Shown here: positions 32,873-41,253 of the stretch, piece by piece | Numbering within the stretch: the first letter of the stretch is position 1 | How the letters are laid out: each line of letters begins with the position of its first letter | DNA from: Pseudomonas cannabina | GTDB taxonomy: Bacteria; Pseudomonadota; Gammaproteobacteria; Pseudomonadales; Pseudomonadaceae | Assembly (NCBI RefSeq): GCF_900100365.1 | Contig: NZ_FNKU01000001.1 | Location: 682,001 to 746,000, forward strand | DNA: 64,000 nt | Direction of reading: 5' to 3' | Position numbers and translations under genes: made by a program | Notes under the pieces: model-generated | What the model saw: only the letters and a program-made list of their open reading frames with translations | Databases searched by the model: none | Told to the model about the DNA's origin: nothing

Positions 32873-33277
32873 ATGAAACCTAGAGAAGTACAGTCGTACG
32901 ATGCGCTTGCGGAAGAAATTTGGAAGTCCGCGCAGGCGCTGCTAGGGTTTAACTTCGTTGCACAGCGACAGTGGTATGAACAGACCTTTTGTCTGGCTGC
33001 GTTGGGTGATTCACTGGCTGTCGCAAGAAACTGGGATCTGTCAGGCTTGGAGGCGATTGAATATGCACTCATTCTCCGGCACTCCTGGTTTCCTGATCAG
33101 ATCCGACAAATGACTCCTCGCGATAAGTGGCTATCACTGCATGAGGAGCTGGCAGGACTGGAGATGGCCTATGGTGCGAAGCAAGCGTGGAGGGATCGGG
33201 AAGCAACAGAGCTAGACGCCAACGATTCGCCTGAGGACGTGTGGCGTATATATCCCCGGGGATACCCAGTGCCATGA
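32873..33277 (+). CDS. Small unknown protein, convergent family copy C (134 aa)
   Basis: Homologue of the 31738 gene: ALGDSLAVARNWDLSGLEAI, RHSWFPDQI and RDKWLSLHEELAGLEM are shared. Between the copies several codon differences are silent in this frame but would change residues in the opposing minus-strand frame, which supports this frame being the one under selection in the overlap. It overlaps the 196-aa gene by 209 bases, tail to tail. Confidence 0.65.
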   Translation: MKPREVQSYDALAEEIWKSAQALLGFNFVAQRQWYEQTFCLAALGDSLAVARNWDLSGLEAIEYALILRHSWFPDQIRQMTPRDKWLSLHEELAGLEMAYGAKQAWRDREATELDANDSPEDVWRIYPRGYPVP

Positions 33278-33659
33278 AGGGGTGATCTTCAACCTCATGG
33301 CAGAACCAGGGAAATGCATCCAGAAGTGCGTTGTCAGGTAGCTCGCCTTTGGCGAGCTGCAACAATGGACGCCAACGCGCTCGACCGCCGAATTTCGAGT
33401 CATACCTCAGAACGTAGCGTTGCGGACGTGATACCAATTCGAGTTGCAGCAGAAGGTCAGCCAAATCGCTCGGAATTTGCCGACGTGGTAGAGGGTTCAA
33501 TGCAATGCTGATAAGCGTGCTCAGGGCGGCTGCATCTATCAGCATGATGTCATCCACCAGCCAAGCAGACGGATGAGGCTTTTCTGTCAGGCATTGACTT
33601 ATTGCTTCGTGCAGATGAGGGGCAAGAGATTCCTTTGTCAGTTCAATGAAGGACGTCAT
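33069..33659 (-). CDS. Unknown protein, short paralogue C (196 aa)
   Basis: Lacks the N-terminal domain of paralogues A and B, and aligns with their C-terminal parts (SAWLVDDIMLIDAAALSTLI; DLADLLLQLELVSRP; HAVIATYREE). It begins in a four-base ATGA overlap with dnaB, so it is translationally coupled to the helicase. This may be the ancestral, dnaB-linked copy from which the tandem units arose. Confidence 0.68.
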   Translation of the reverse strand: MTSFIELTKESLAPHLHEAISQCLTEKPHPSAWLVDDIMLIDAAALSTLISIALNPLPRRQIPSDLADLLLQLELVSRPQRYVLRYDSKFGGRARWRPLLQLAKGELPDNALLDAFPWFCHEVEDHPFMALGIPGDIYATRPQANRWRLALLLPDPSTLASHHRPSPVLPAPHAVIATYREESFVGSDQETRSAGE

Positions 33660-35002
33660 GCCCTTGCTCCTTGCCAGGTGCTGGCCGAAAGATTTTCAAA
33701 ACGGGTGTGCTGGGGGATGAAAGCCGTTCTGACGGTGCCGAGCGAGCCATTGCGATGCTTGCCAAGGATCAGCTCGGCGATGCCTTTGTGCTCGGTGTCG
33801 GCGTTGTAAACCTCATCCCGATACACGAAGAGAATTAGGTCCGCATCCTGCTCAAGCGCGCCCGAGTCACGTAGGTCCGCATTGATAGGCCGCTTGTTCG
33901 GACGTCTCTCCAGCTCTCTGTTTAGTTGAGAGAGCGCGACGACAGGGCAGTCGAACTCCTTGGCCAGCGCTTTGAGCGAGCGAGATATCTCGCTGATTTC
34001 GTTGGCCCGATTTTCCGTGCCAGGGCACTTCATCATTTGCAGATAGTCGATCATGATCAGGGCTGGCTTTCCGAAACGCCGTGCCCCTCTGCGTGCCCGG
34101 GCACGAATTGCCGAAGGCGTCAGGTCTGCTTGGTCATCAATGACAAGGCGGTCCCTGTAGGAATTGACCTTGGCCACTGCCATTGAGAGCCTCGACCAAT
34201 CCTCATCTTCGAGCTGTCCGCGTATCAGCTTCTCAAGATTCAGATGCCCTAATATGGATAGAAGCCGGTAAATGATCGCTTCGGCTGGCATCTCCAAGCT
34301 GTAGATATGAACAGTGGAGTGGTCATCTTTCTGAAGCGCAGCGTCCACGAAATTCAGCGCCAGACTGGTTTTTCCCATCGATGGCCTTGCAGCGAGGATG
34401 ATCAGATCCGCTGGCTGTAAGCCACCCGTCAACTCATCCAGATCGGACAGTCCAGTGGGCACTCCAACCACCGACTCTCCTGCGTTGAAGCGATGATCGA
34501 TCTTGTCGACCACCTGCAGGAGCATCTGGTTGACGTCAACAAAGTCAGACGTCTGCCGTCCTTGTCCCAGAGCAAACAGCTGCTGCTCGATGACGTCCTG
34601 CACGACAGCCGCATCCGCCTGAGGATCCGAAGCCTCCCGGGTGCATGCATAGCCGTGTGAAATCAGCCGACGCAGATGAGCTCGGTTGCTCACTGTGTCG
34701 GCATACGCCTTGATGTTAGCCACGGAGGGCGTGTTCTTGGCGAGCTCACTGAGGTAAGCCAAGCCACCAGCAGCATCTATGGCCGCAATGGAGTCGGACA
34801 CCGTGACCACGTCAAATGGCCTGTTCGATTCAGCCAGCGCCGCAATGCTCTGGAAGATCAGACGGTGCTCGGCCCGGAAAAAGTCATCGGCTTTGATGCG
34901 GTCTGCGATCAAATCCCATGACTCGTTGTCGAGCATCAGCCCGCCAAGCACCGCTTGTTCGGCTTCGACGGAGTGAGGGGGTGACATATTGGATATATCC
35001 AT
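33656..35002 (-). CDS. dnaB: Replicative DNA helicase DnaB of the ICE
   Basis: A 448-residue hexameric helicase of normal length. The N-terminal domain SVEAEQAVLGGLMLDNESWD recruits primase. The RecA-like domain shows Walker A ARPSMGKTSLALN, Walker B LIMIDYLQMM, and LRDSGALEQDADLI with the conserved Arg finger region beyond. A dnaB next to parA is a hallmark of the att-proximal end of PFGI-1/pKLC102 ICEs. The ATG at 35002 is preferred over the GTG three bases upstream. Confidence 0.95.
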   Translation of the reverse strand: MDISNMSPPHSVEAEQAVLGGLMLDNESWDLIADRIKADDFFRAEHRLIFQSIAALAESNRPFDVVTVSDSIAAIDAAGGLAYLSELAKNTPSVANIKAYADTVSNRAHLRRLISHGYACTREASDPQADAAVVQDVIEQQLFALGQGRQTSDFVDVNQMLLQVVDKIDHRFNAGESVVGVPTGLSDLDELTGGLQPADLIILAARPSMGKTSLALNFVDAALQKDDHSTVHIYSLEMPAEAIIYRLLSILGHLNLEKLIRGQLEDEDWSRLSMAVAKVNSYRDRLVIDDQADLTPSAIRARARRGARRFGKPALIMIDYLQMMKCPGTENRANEISEISRSLKALAKEFDCPVVALSQLNRELERRPNKRPINADLRDSGALEQDADLILFVYRDEVYNADTEHKGIAELILGKHRNGSLGTVRTAFIPQHTRFENLSASTWQGARA

Positions 35003-35059
35003 CACGCCCTCCCGATGCTTGCCAGGGACGACGAGTCCTGATCGTCGACGCAGGCCATC

Positions 35060-35920
35060 TCAATGGCCCCCTTTGACAAGGGTTTCAACGGCGTTTTCGG
35101 TCATTGACTCAAAGCGGTCCGCCCATTGCGGAAAAAGCTCGATGGCCAGATCTCGGATGATCTTCAGGGCGCTGGGCGCGCGGCGATTGCTAGGTTGCTT
35201 GTACTCTATCCGATGAGCCGACATGCCTGCGGTTGAACCTTGGCGGAAAATAACTGAAGCGGGAACTGTATTTCTGAGGACGTCGATCTCAGTGTTGTCA
35301 GCAAAAGTCCTTCTGATCGCGTCATGGATCTCGCGGGCATCAACAGTCTGGTCGAGACAGTTCACCACGACCTTGATGGGGGGAACGAGCAGTCCCAGCC
35401 TTGAGTAAGGACGCAGGCCTTCAAGCATCTGCAATGTGCCACGGTTAAATTCCCGGGCGCTCAGCATGTTCGGTGGTAAGGGTGAAACGGCCAGATCTGA
35501 CGCTAACACCACCATTTCCAGCATGACGCTGCGTGCGCCTTGAGTATCTATGAGGATCAGATCGAATTGGTTCGCAAACGCTTTCAGGAGATGAGCCAGT
35601 CGAAGCCGTCCGTCAGGTGCCTGGAGCAGCAGGTTGATCAACTGGTTGTTCGGATCGTTTGACAGGATCAGAGACAGGTTTGGGATGCTGGTCCGGGAGA
35701 TGATTCTTTCTGGATCAGTGAGGTTGTGTGCGATCAGGTCGAAGATGCCGCCGCTGACTTCCTCTGTCATGGGGTAGTAAGAGGACAGTGAAGGCTGGAC
35801 CGGGTCCATGTCTATGAGCAGGACCTTCAAGCCGGCGTCGGCGCAGAAGCCGCCCAGGTTGGCAGCCAGCGTGGTTTTTCCGACACCACCTTTGGTGGAC
35901 AAAAGCGAGGTTACGAACAT
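35060..35920 (-). CDS. parA: ParA/Soj partition ATPase of the ICE
   Basis: Walker-type ParA with the deviant motif STKGGVGKTTLAANLGGF at residues 8-25. The Asp-containing switch region is LLIDMDPVQPS, then LILIDTQGAR. 286 residues. In PAPI-1 and pKLC102 the homologue (soj) is next to att and is needed to keep the excised form. It is the first gene inside the ICE here, 90 bases from att, with a strong inverted repeat over its leader. Confidence 0.93.
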   Translation of the reverse strand: MFVTSLLSTKGGVGKTTLAANLGGFCADAGLKVLLIDMDPVQPSLSSYYPMTEEVSGGIFDLIAHNLTDPERIISRTSIPNLSLILSNDPNNQLINLLLQAPDGRLRLAHLLKAFANQFDLILIDTQGARSVMLEMVVLASDLAVSPLPPNMLSAREFNRGTLQMLEGLRPYSRLGLLVPPIKVVVNCLDQTVDAREIHDAIRRTFADNTEIDVLRNTVPASVIFRQGSTAGMSAHRIEYKQPSNRRAPSALKIIRDLAIELFPQWADRFESMTENAVETLVKGGH

Positions 35921-35952
35921 GATATAAAGCCTCTAATGGGGACATTAGAGGC
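35921..35952 (-). promoter_or_regulatory. Leader inverted repeat of parA
   Basis: GCCTCTAATG-GGGA-CATTAGAGGC, a perfect 10-bp inverted repeat (35929-35952). On the transcript the 3' arm holds the likely Shine-Dalgarno AGAGG, 10 bases before ATG. It may be a translational switch like the other leaders or a DNA operator for autorepression. Confidence 0.6.
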
Positions 35953-36011
35953 TGCGTGAACCGATCAACACACCATCCGAGTGTGCCGCTTTTTTATGTC
36001 AGCAAAAGCCA

Positions 36012-36061
36012 ATTGGCTTTTAACCAATTGGTCGTAGGTTCGAATCCCACACGACCCACCA
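36012..36061 (+). other. att site: displaced 3' end of tRNA-Lys (ICE boundary)
   Basis: Holds the anticodon arm (TTGGCTTTTAACCAA, anticodon TTT), T arm (GTAGGTTCGAATCCCAC) and acceptor end (ACGACCCACCA) of tRNA-Lys, without the 5' half. Left of it is ICE sequence, right of it chromosome. In this ICE family the tRNA is rebuilt at the opposite end, so the intact gene should lie left of the window. Confidence 0.88.
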
Positions 36062-36071
36062 TTTCGAAAAT

Positions 36072-36112
36072 CTGGAAGGCCCATGAAAATGCGGATTTCC
36101 AGGTTTTTTTTT
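36072..36112 (+). terminator. Terminator of the original tRNA-Lys unit
   Basis: CTGGAA (36072-36077) and TTCCAG (36097-36102) form a stem followed by nine T. It would have ended the tRNA-Lys transcript before ICE insertion and is now separated from its promoter. Confidence 0.55.
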
Positions 36113-36379
36113 GCGTTCGATTTCTTGAGCGTCTGACTGCTCTCCGGCAGCAAATCCATTGCCATTTCCTACAGTCGCTGTCTGTTTTCAGTTTGGGGTT
36201 GGTTAAGGTGCTGGCTGCGGTCGTAGTGTAGAATTGCCGACTCGAATGAAGCGACGAAGCATGCGACACGCAAGCATCAAAAGGCGCTGTGCTCACGAGC
36301 GCGATACCGCAGGTTCTGATGAATTGCACCACCGACTGCTGGCTTGGGCCAGTTGAGCGAAAGTTTTCAAAGGGTCTCT
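36113..36379. other. Intergenic interval at the chromosome side of att
   Basis: About 270 bases with no gene; it should hold the promoter of the O-antigen-ligase-like gene. I see no clear -35/-10 pair. AAAGGG precedes the chosen start at 36380. Confidence 0.4.
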
Positions 36380-37591
36380 ATGACAACCACGGTATCGCGT
36401 TATTTGTTCTGTTTGCTGGTGGCAGGATTCACGATTCACGTAAGCGGGATGCTTTTCATCACAGACGGCAGTCGAGGTACGACCATCTCGAACCTGACGC
36501 TGTTTCTCCCGGCGCTGATCCTGCTGCTGATCGGGCGTGAATGGCGAGACCCGCTGCTCAGTCGGCAATACATCCCTTTGCTGGCGCTGCTTGTATTTAC
36601 CGTGCTGGTGGCGTTGCTGAACAAAGGCTCGATCATCAAGGGCTCTGAGCAGTTCAAAACTGCGCTCTACATCATGTTGTACCTGGGCGCGATTCACTGG
36701 ATGGTGAGTCGCGACGTCATGGAAAAAGTCCTGAATTTGCTGTTTGTGATCGCATCTGTCGCGGCCTTCGCGAGCATCGCTTATCACCTGATAATGGTTG
36801 ACTCACATTACCTGCTCAGCGGCGATCGCCTGTTCAAGCTGGGTTACGAGAATTACGCCGACTTTCAGAACCCCATCGTCGCTGCCCTGTTTTACGGAGT
36901 CTTCGGTGTCTATGGCGTTCATCAACTGCTCATCAGACGCTATAGCTGCGCAGTGACGCTGGTCTTTTGCCTAAGCGTGTTGTCGCTCTCGCTCTACATG
37001 TATTGCACGCTGTCGCGAGGCGTGTGGCTGGGGTACGGCGCGGCGATCGGAGCGTCGGTGTTGCTGCACAATGATTCGCGCTCCAGGAAGTGGCTCGCAG
37101 TCAGTGCGGGTGTTTTGCTTCTTGCTGTCATATTGCTTTCGCCGGTACTGCTCGAGCAAAAAGTCCGAGGGTTAAGCCTTCGAGACGTTATCTGGAGCGA
37201 GTGGCTGGTGCGTCTGGGCGATTTCTGGCTGATCGGGGCGGGTGCCGGCAAAAGCTTCGATATCTGTATTGCAAACGCGCAGTGTTTTAAGCAGGCGCAC
37301 AATCTGTATCTGCAGTTCTTCTACGAGTACGGGATCGTCGGTGCAATTCTTCTACTGGGAATGATCGGTGCGGTGTTCGTCCGTTCGCTCAATCGGGGTT
37401 TACGTGCATCACCTCTCGGCACTGTGGGCTTCCCGTTATTCCTGTTTGCGCTGCTGACGGCCCTGTTTGACTATCACACCGTGATGAACCGCCCCGGGGT
37501 CTACTGGCTGGTGTTCTGGCTGCCGATCGGCCTGATACTGTCGAACGGCTCGCGTGCGCATGTAAAAAGCCAGCAGGCGACCAGCGCATGA
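36380..37591 (+). CDS. O-antigen ligase family membrane protein
   Basis: 403 residues with about ten to twelve hydrophobic segments and a large periplasmic loop, the layout of the Wzy/WaaL (RfaL) family that joins or polymerises surface glycans. Family-like elements: LYMYCTLSRGVWLGYGAAIG and the His-containing QAHNLYLQFFYEYGIVGAIL near residue 315. The start at 36380 (MTTTVSRYLFCLLV) has AAAGGG upstream. The next gene, a hexapeptide acetyltransferase, overlaps by four bases, so the two act together in surface polysaccharide synthesis. Confidence 0.85.
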   Translation: MTTTVSRYLFCLLVAGFTIHVSGMLFITDGSRGTTISNLTLFLPALILLLIGREWRDPLLSRQYIPLLALLVFTVLVALLNKGSIIKGSEQFKTALYIMLYLGAIHWMVSRDVMEKVLNLLFVIASVAAFASIAYHLIMVDSHYLLSGDRLFKLGYENYADFQNPIVAALFYGVFGVYGVHQLLIRRYSCAVTLVFCLSVLSLSLYMYCTLSRGVWLGYGAAIGASVLLHNDSRSRKWLAVSAGVLLLAVILLSPVLLEQKVRGLSLRDVIWSEWLVRLGDFWLIGAGAGKSFDICIANAQCFKQAHNLYLQFFYEYGIVGAILLLGMIGAVFVRSLNRGLRASPLGTVGFPLFLFALLTALFDYHTVMNRPGVYWLVFWLPIGLILSNGSRAHVKSQQATSA

Positions 37592-38163
37592 TCGGGCTCC
37601 TCAAGCAGGCCATGCGCTTTTGGCATATCGAGATCCTGGGCGGGCTGGACAAGCCTTTCAGCTGGAAACGCCTGTACCTGAAGTGCAGGCGCAGCAATCG
37701 ATCCAGTTACCTGTTCTGGTTTCGAATGGCTTATGTGTTCCACACGTCCAAAAGTAAATTCTGGCGGCGACGAGCCAAGCTGTTGAATGAAAAAATCAGC
37801 CGCACGTACAACGTCGAGATCATGCTGGGTGCCGAAATCGGTGAAGGGCTGTGGATCGCTCACCTGAGCGGCATCGTCATCACCTGTTATGCGGTCATCG
37901 GCAAGGACTTCAGGATCTGGCAAGGGTGCACCATCGGTGTAAAGGGCAATGCTGATACAGTGCGCCTGATCATCGGTGACGGCGTAAGAGTTCAAGCCCA
38001 TGCCTGCATCATCTCCGACGATATCCAGTTGGGCGATAACGTGGTGGTCGGGGCGTGCAGCTTCGTCAATAAAAGCATCCCTTCCAATACGGTCTTTTAT
38101 AACCGACGTGTCAGTGAGTCGATCCCCTATGACGAAAATCAATTGGGGCGTTTGCAGAAGTAG
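37588..38163 (+). CDS. Hexapeptide-repeat acyltransferase (serine acetyltransferase-like)
   Basis: 191 residues. The C-terminal half is a left-handed beta-helix with hexapeptide repeats (IGEGLWIAHLSGIVITCYAV; IGDGVRVQAHACIISDDIQL; GDNVVVGACSFVNKSIP), as in CysE-like enzymes of polysaccharide clusters. The N-terminal 80 residues are basic and helical, perhaps membrane-associated. Probably O-acetylates or otherwise acylates a glycan precursor made with the upstream ligase-like protein. Confidence 0.82.
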   Translation: MIGLLKQAMRFWHIEILGGLDKPFSWKRLYLKCRRSNRSSYLFWFRMAYVFHTSKSKFWRRRAKLLNEKISRTYNVEIMLGAEIGEGLWIAHLSGIVITCYAVIGKDFRIWQGCTIGVKGNADTVRLIIGDGVRVQAHACIISDDIQLGDNVVVGACSFVNKSIPSNTVFYNRRVSESIPYDENQLGRLQK

Positions 38164-38311
38164 GCTGTCGATCTCTTTTTCAGGGCAGTTGGCGAAAGTG
38201 GTATGAGTCATCCTGGCGGATTAAAGCTTCTTTTTTTCAGCTTTTTTATTGCCTGTCTTTCGGGTGTAAACTTGTTCCTCGCGCTCAGGCGCCTTCAGGT
38301 CCCGTGAAAAT

Positions 38312-39370
38312 ATGACACAGATTTCCGAACGCTTTCTGGTGCAGGCGCACCTCGATGCCAAGCAGCCCAAAGTGTTGAGCGCCGAAGAACAGGCGCATTT
38401 TCGTGCCGAGATTGCGACCGAGCTGAAGAAGCAGGACGCTGTCATGGTCGCTCACTACTACTGCGACCCAGAGATTCAGGCGCTGGCCGAGGAAACCGGC
38501 GGCTGCGTAGCAGACTCTCTGGAAATGGCACGCTTCAGCAACAGTCACTCGGCCAGCACCGTATTGGTGGCCGGTGTGCGCTTCATGGGTGAGACCGCCA
38601 AGATTCTCAACCCGGAGAAGCGCGTGTTCATGCCAACCCTGGAAGCTACATGCTCGCTCGATGTCGGCTGCCCGGTTGATGAATTTTCCGCGTTTTGCGA
38701 TCAGCACCCGGAACGAACCGTTGTGGTCTACGCCAATACGTCGGCGGCGGTCAAAGCACGTGCAGACTGGGTAGTGACCTCGGGTTGTGCGCTGGAGATC
38801 GTCGAAAGCCTGATGGACAACGGCGAGAAAATCATCTGGGCACCTGACAAGCATCTGGGGCGTTACATCCAGCGTGAAACCGGCGCAGACATGTTGCTCT
38901 GGGACGGTGCCTGCATCGTTCACGAGGAATTCAAATCCAAGCAGTTGGCGGACATGAAGGCGCTGTATCCCGAGGCGGCGATTCTGGTTCACCCGGAGTC
39001 GCCCGAAGCGGTCATTGAACTGGCTGATGTGGTCGGTTCTACCAGTCAGATGATTGCCGCTGCCCAGCGCTTGCCCAACAAGACGTTTATCGTCGCGACG
39101 GATCGGGGCATCTTCTACAAGATGCAGCAGCTGTGCCCGGACAAGATCTTCATCGAAGCGCCTACTGCGGGCAATGGTGCTGCATGTCGCAGTTGCGCGC
39201 ATTGCCCGTGGATGGCGATGAACACGCTAGAGCGCACCCTGCAATGCCTGCGCGAGGGCAGCAACGAGATCTTCGTTGATCCTGCGCTTATCCCCAATGC
39301 TGTGCGCCCGTTGCAACGCATGCTCGATTTCACTCAGGCAGCACGCTTGCGTCAGGCTGGCAACGCTTGA
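38312..39370 (+). CDS. nadA: Quinolinate synthase A
   Basis: Condenses iminoaspartate with dihydroxyacetone phosphate to quinolinate in NAD synthesis, using a [4Fe-4S] cluster. 352 residues. Ligand Cys regions are visible: [26 protein letters not shown] and [13 protein letters not shown]. Substrate-binding signatures [18 protein letters not shown] and VHPESP are present. It is convergent with bepA with only ten bases between. Confidence 0.97.
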   Translation: MTQISERFLVQAHLDAKQPKVLSAEEQAHFRAEIATELKKQDAVMVAHYYCDPEIQALAEETGGCVADSLEMARFSNSHSASTVLVAGVRFMGETAKILNPEKRVFMPTLEATCSLDVGCPVDEFSAFCDQHPERTVVVYANTSAAVKARADWVVTSGCALEIVESLMDNGEKIIWAPDKHLGRYIQRETGADMLLWDGACIVHEEFKSKQLADMKALYPEAAILVHPESPEAVIELADVVGSTSQMIAAAQRLPNKTFIVATDRGIFYKMQQLCPDKIFIEAPTAGNGAACRSCAHCPWMAMNTLERTLQCLREGSNEIFVDPALIPNAVRPLQRMLDFTQAARLRQAGNA

Positions 39371-39380
39371 AGGTGGATGA

Positions 39381-40814
39381 TCAGTTCATCATCTCCTTGA
39401 CCATGCGTTCTTGCTCCATCAAGTCCTTTTGCCGGGCATCGATGCGCGACGCCAACTGAAAATTGTTGGCGGCGCGACGTTTAGCGAAGTCCAATTGCTG
39501 GATCGCCTGACGAAAATCGCCAACCAGTGCGAAATACTCGGCGCGTGCCTGATGCAGGCCTACGGTGTTGCCATTCAAACCACGGGTTTCGGCCACGACG
39601 TACCAGATGTCCGGATCGTCCGGGCGCGTCTTCAGTAGGGCTTCCAGGCTTTTCTCGGCTTCGGCAGTGCGGTTCTGCTTGAGCAGCACGTCGATACGCA
39701 CATCGTTGAGCGGATAATTGCCCGGATACAGCATCAGCATGCGATCGACCCGCTGCTGCGCGTCTGCCAACCGGTTGTTGGTGATGTCCAGATCGATCTG
39801 CGTCAGGTTGTAGGTGATGTCATTGGGGGCTTTTTCGAGCAGCGGCTTGAGGCCTTCCCTTGCTTCGTTGAGCTGTCCGCCCTTGATCTGTGCAATGGCC
39901 AGCCCGTAGCGCGCAGCGTCCGAGTTCGGGTTTTCAACCAGTTGAGCGCGAAAGCGTTTGGCGGCAATGCCTGGTGTTTCCTCGTAAATCAGTGCGACGC
40001 GGGCGCGCATCAGCTGATAAAGCAGGCTGTCTTCCTTGCCGCCGGGTTTGGCTTGCTCGGCACGGTTGCGGGTGTCGGCGATACGCGATTCGCTGACCGG
40101 GTGAGTCAGCAAAAACTCCGGCGGCCTGGCGTCAAAGCGGTACTGGCGCATGAGGCGCTCGAACATGGTCGGCATGTTGCGTGGGTCATAGCCTGCCTTT
40201 TCCAGATTGAGGATGCCGATACGGTCTGCTTCCTGCTCGTTCTGGCGCGAAAAGCGGCGCTGTTCCTGAATGGCGGCAGCCTGCGAGCCGGCGATGGCAG
40301 CGATCCCGGCATCACCGGCGCCTGCTGCGGCCATGACGATGCCTGCCAGCATTGCCGCCATTACCGGCACCTGCATGCGTTGTTGAGCTTCTATGCCCCT
40401 GGCGAAGTGTCGTTGTGACAAGTGCGCCAGTTCGTGGGCCAGTACCGAGGCGTATTCACCTTCGGTCTGGGCGTTCAGAAACAGGCCGCCGTTGACGCCG
40501 ATGATGCCGCCGGGTGCGGCGAAGGCGTTGAGCTGCGGGCTGTTGATCAGAATGAATTCAAGTCGGCGGTCCTGCACCTGACTGGTTTCGGCCAGTCGAT
40601 AGACCGTCGTTTCGACATAGTCCTTGAGTTGCGGGTCCGACAATTGGCCCACCTGGCCACGTAGCAGGCCCAGCCACGCGCGGCCGAGACGATGCTCCTG
40701 TTCGGGGGAGACAATCGAGGAGCTGGCGTCGCCAAGTGATGGCAGGTCATCCGCCATGCCATGCGTTGCAAACAGGCAGGCGAGGGTGAGCAGTGTGGGA
40801 CGCAAAAAATTCAT
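39381..40814 (-). CDS. bepA: Periplasmic M48 metalloprotease with TPR domain, BepA-like
   Basis: The signal peptide MNFLRPTLLTLACLFATHGM cleaves near MADDLP. The zinc site is LAHELAHLSQRHFARG, with the downstream Glu in RQNEQEADRIGI. The C-terminal half holds TPR-like repeats (AAKRFRAQLVENPNSDAARY; LADAQQRVDRMLMLYPGNYP). BepA controls outer-membrane protein assembly and quality. The start at 40814 is chosen because it begins a proper signal peptide; a longer frame extends upstream but would spoil it. Confidence 0.93.
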   Translation of the reverse strand: MNFLRPTLLTLACLFATHGMADDLPSLGDASSSIVSPEQEHRLGRAWLGLLRGQVGQLSDPQLKDYVETTVYRLAETSQVQDRRLEFILINSPQLNAFAAPGGIIGVNGGLFLNAQTEGEYASVLAHELAHLSQRHFARGIEAQQRMQVPVMAAMLAGIVMAAAGAGDAGIAAIAGSQAAAIQEQRRFSRQNEQEADRIGILNLEKAGYDPRNMPTMFERLMRQYRFDARPPEFLLTHPVSESRIADTRNRAEQAKPGGKEDSLLYQLMRARVALIYEETPGIAAKRFRAQLVENPNSDAARYGLAIAQIKGGQLNEAREGLKPLLEKAPNDITYNLTQIDLDITNNRLADAQQRVDRMLMLYPGNYPLNDVRIDVLLKQNRTAEAEKSLEALLKTRPDDPDIWYVVAETRGLNGNTVGLHQARAEYFALVGDFRQAIQQLDFAKRRAANNFQLASRIDARQKDLMEQERMVKEMMN

Positions 40815-40967
40815 GCACGAAGCTCTGGTCAGAAGAACCTGTACTGTAGCTGGCTCAATGGCGTGCTGACCAGAGTGAGGTATTCTTGCCAGCCTGTTCG
40901 GCATGCCTTTTCGGACCTGATTGCCGAGGCTGCTTTGTAATTTGATGTGTCTGCCTGGAGAGAATCG

Positions 40968-41219
40968 ATGTCTGACGCTGTAGCACGCCCTGCGGCTTGT
41001 GATGCCGAGCTGGATGCCAGCGGGCTTAATTGTCCGCTGCCACTGCTGAAAGCCAAGATGGAGCTCAATCGTCTGGCCAGCGGTGCGGTGTTGAAAGTGA
41101 TCGCAACCGATGCAGGCTCACAGCGTGATTTTCGAACGTTTGCCAGGCTCGCCGGGCATGAGCTTTTACACGAAGAAGCCGATGCGGGCGTTTATCGCTA
41201 TTGGCTTCGCAAGACCTGA
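40968..41219 (+). CDS. TusA-family sulfur-carrier protein
   Basis: 83 residues. The TusA signature is ELDASGLNCPLPLLKAKMEL with the CPxP active Cys near residue 23. The homologue in P. aeruginosa (the gene between bepA and perM) affects molybdenum cofactor-dependent growth. GGAG lies seven bases before the ATG at 40968. Confidence 0.92.
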   Translation: MSDAVARPAACDAELDASGLNCPLPLLKAKMELNRLASGAVLKVIATDAGSQRDFRTFARLAGHELLHEEADAGVYRYWLRKT

Positions 41220-41253
41220 TTCGCCGCCGCTATTTTTCCGAAAAGGAAGTTTG

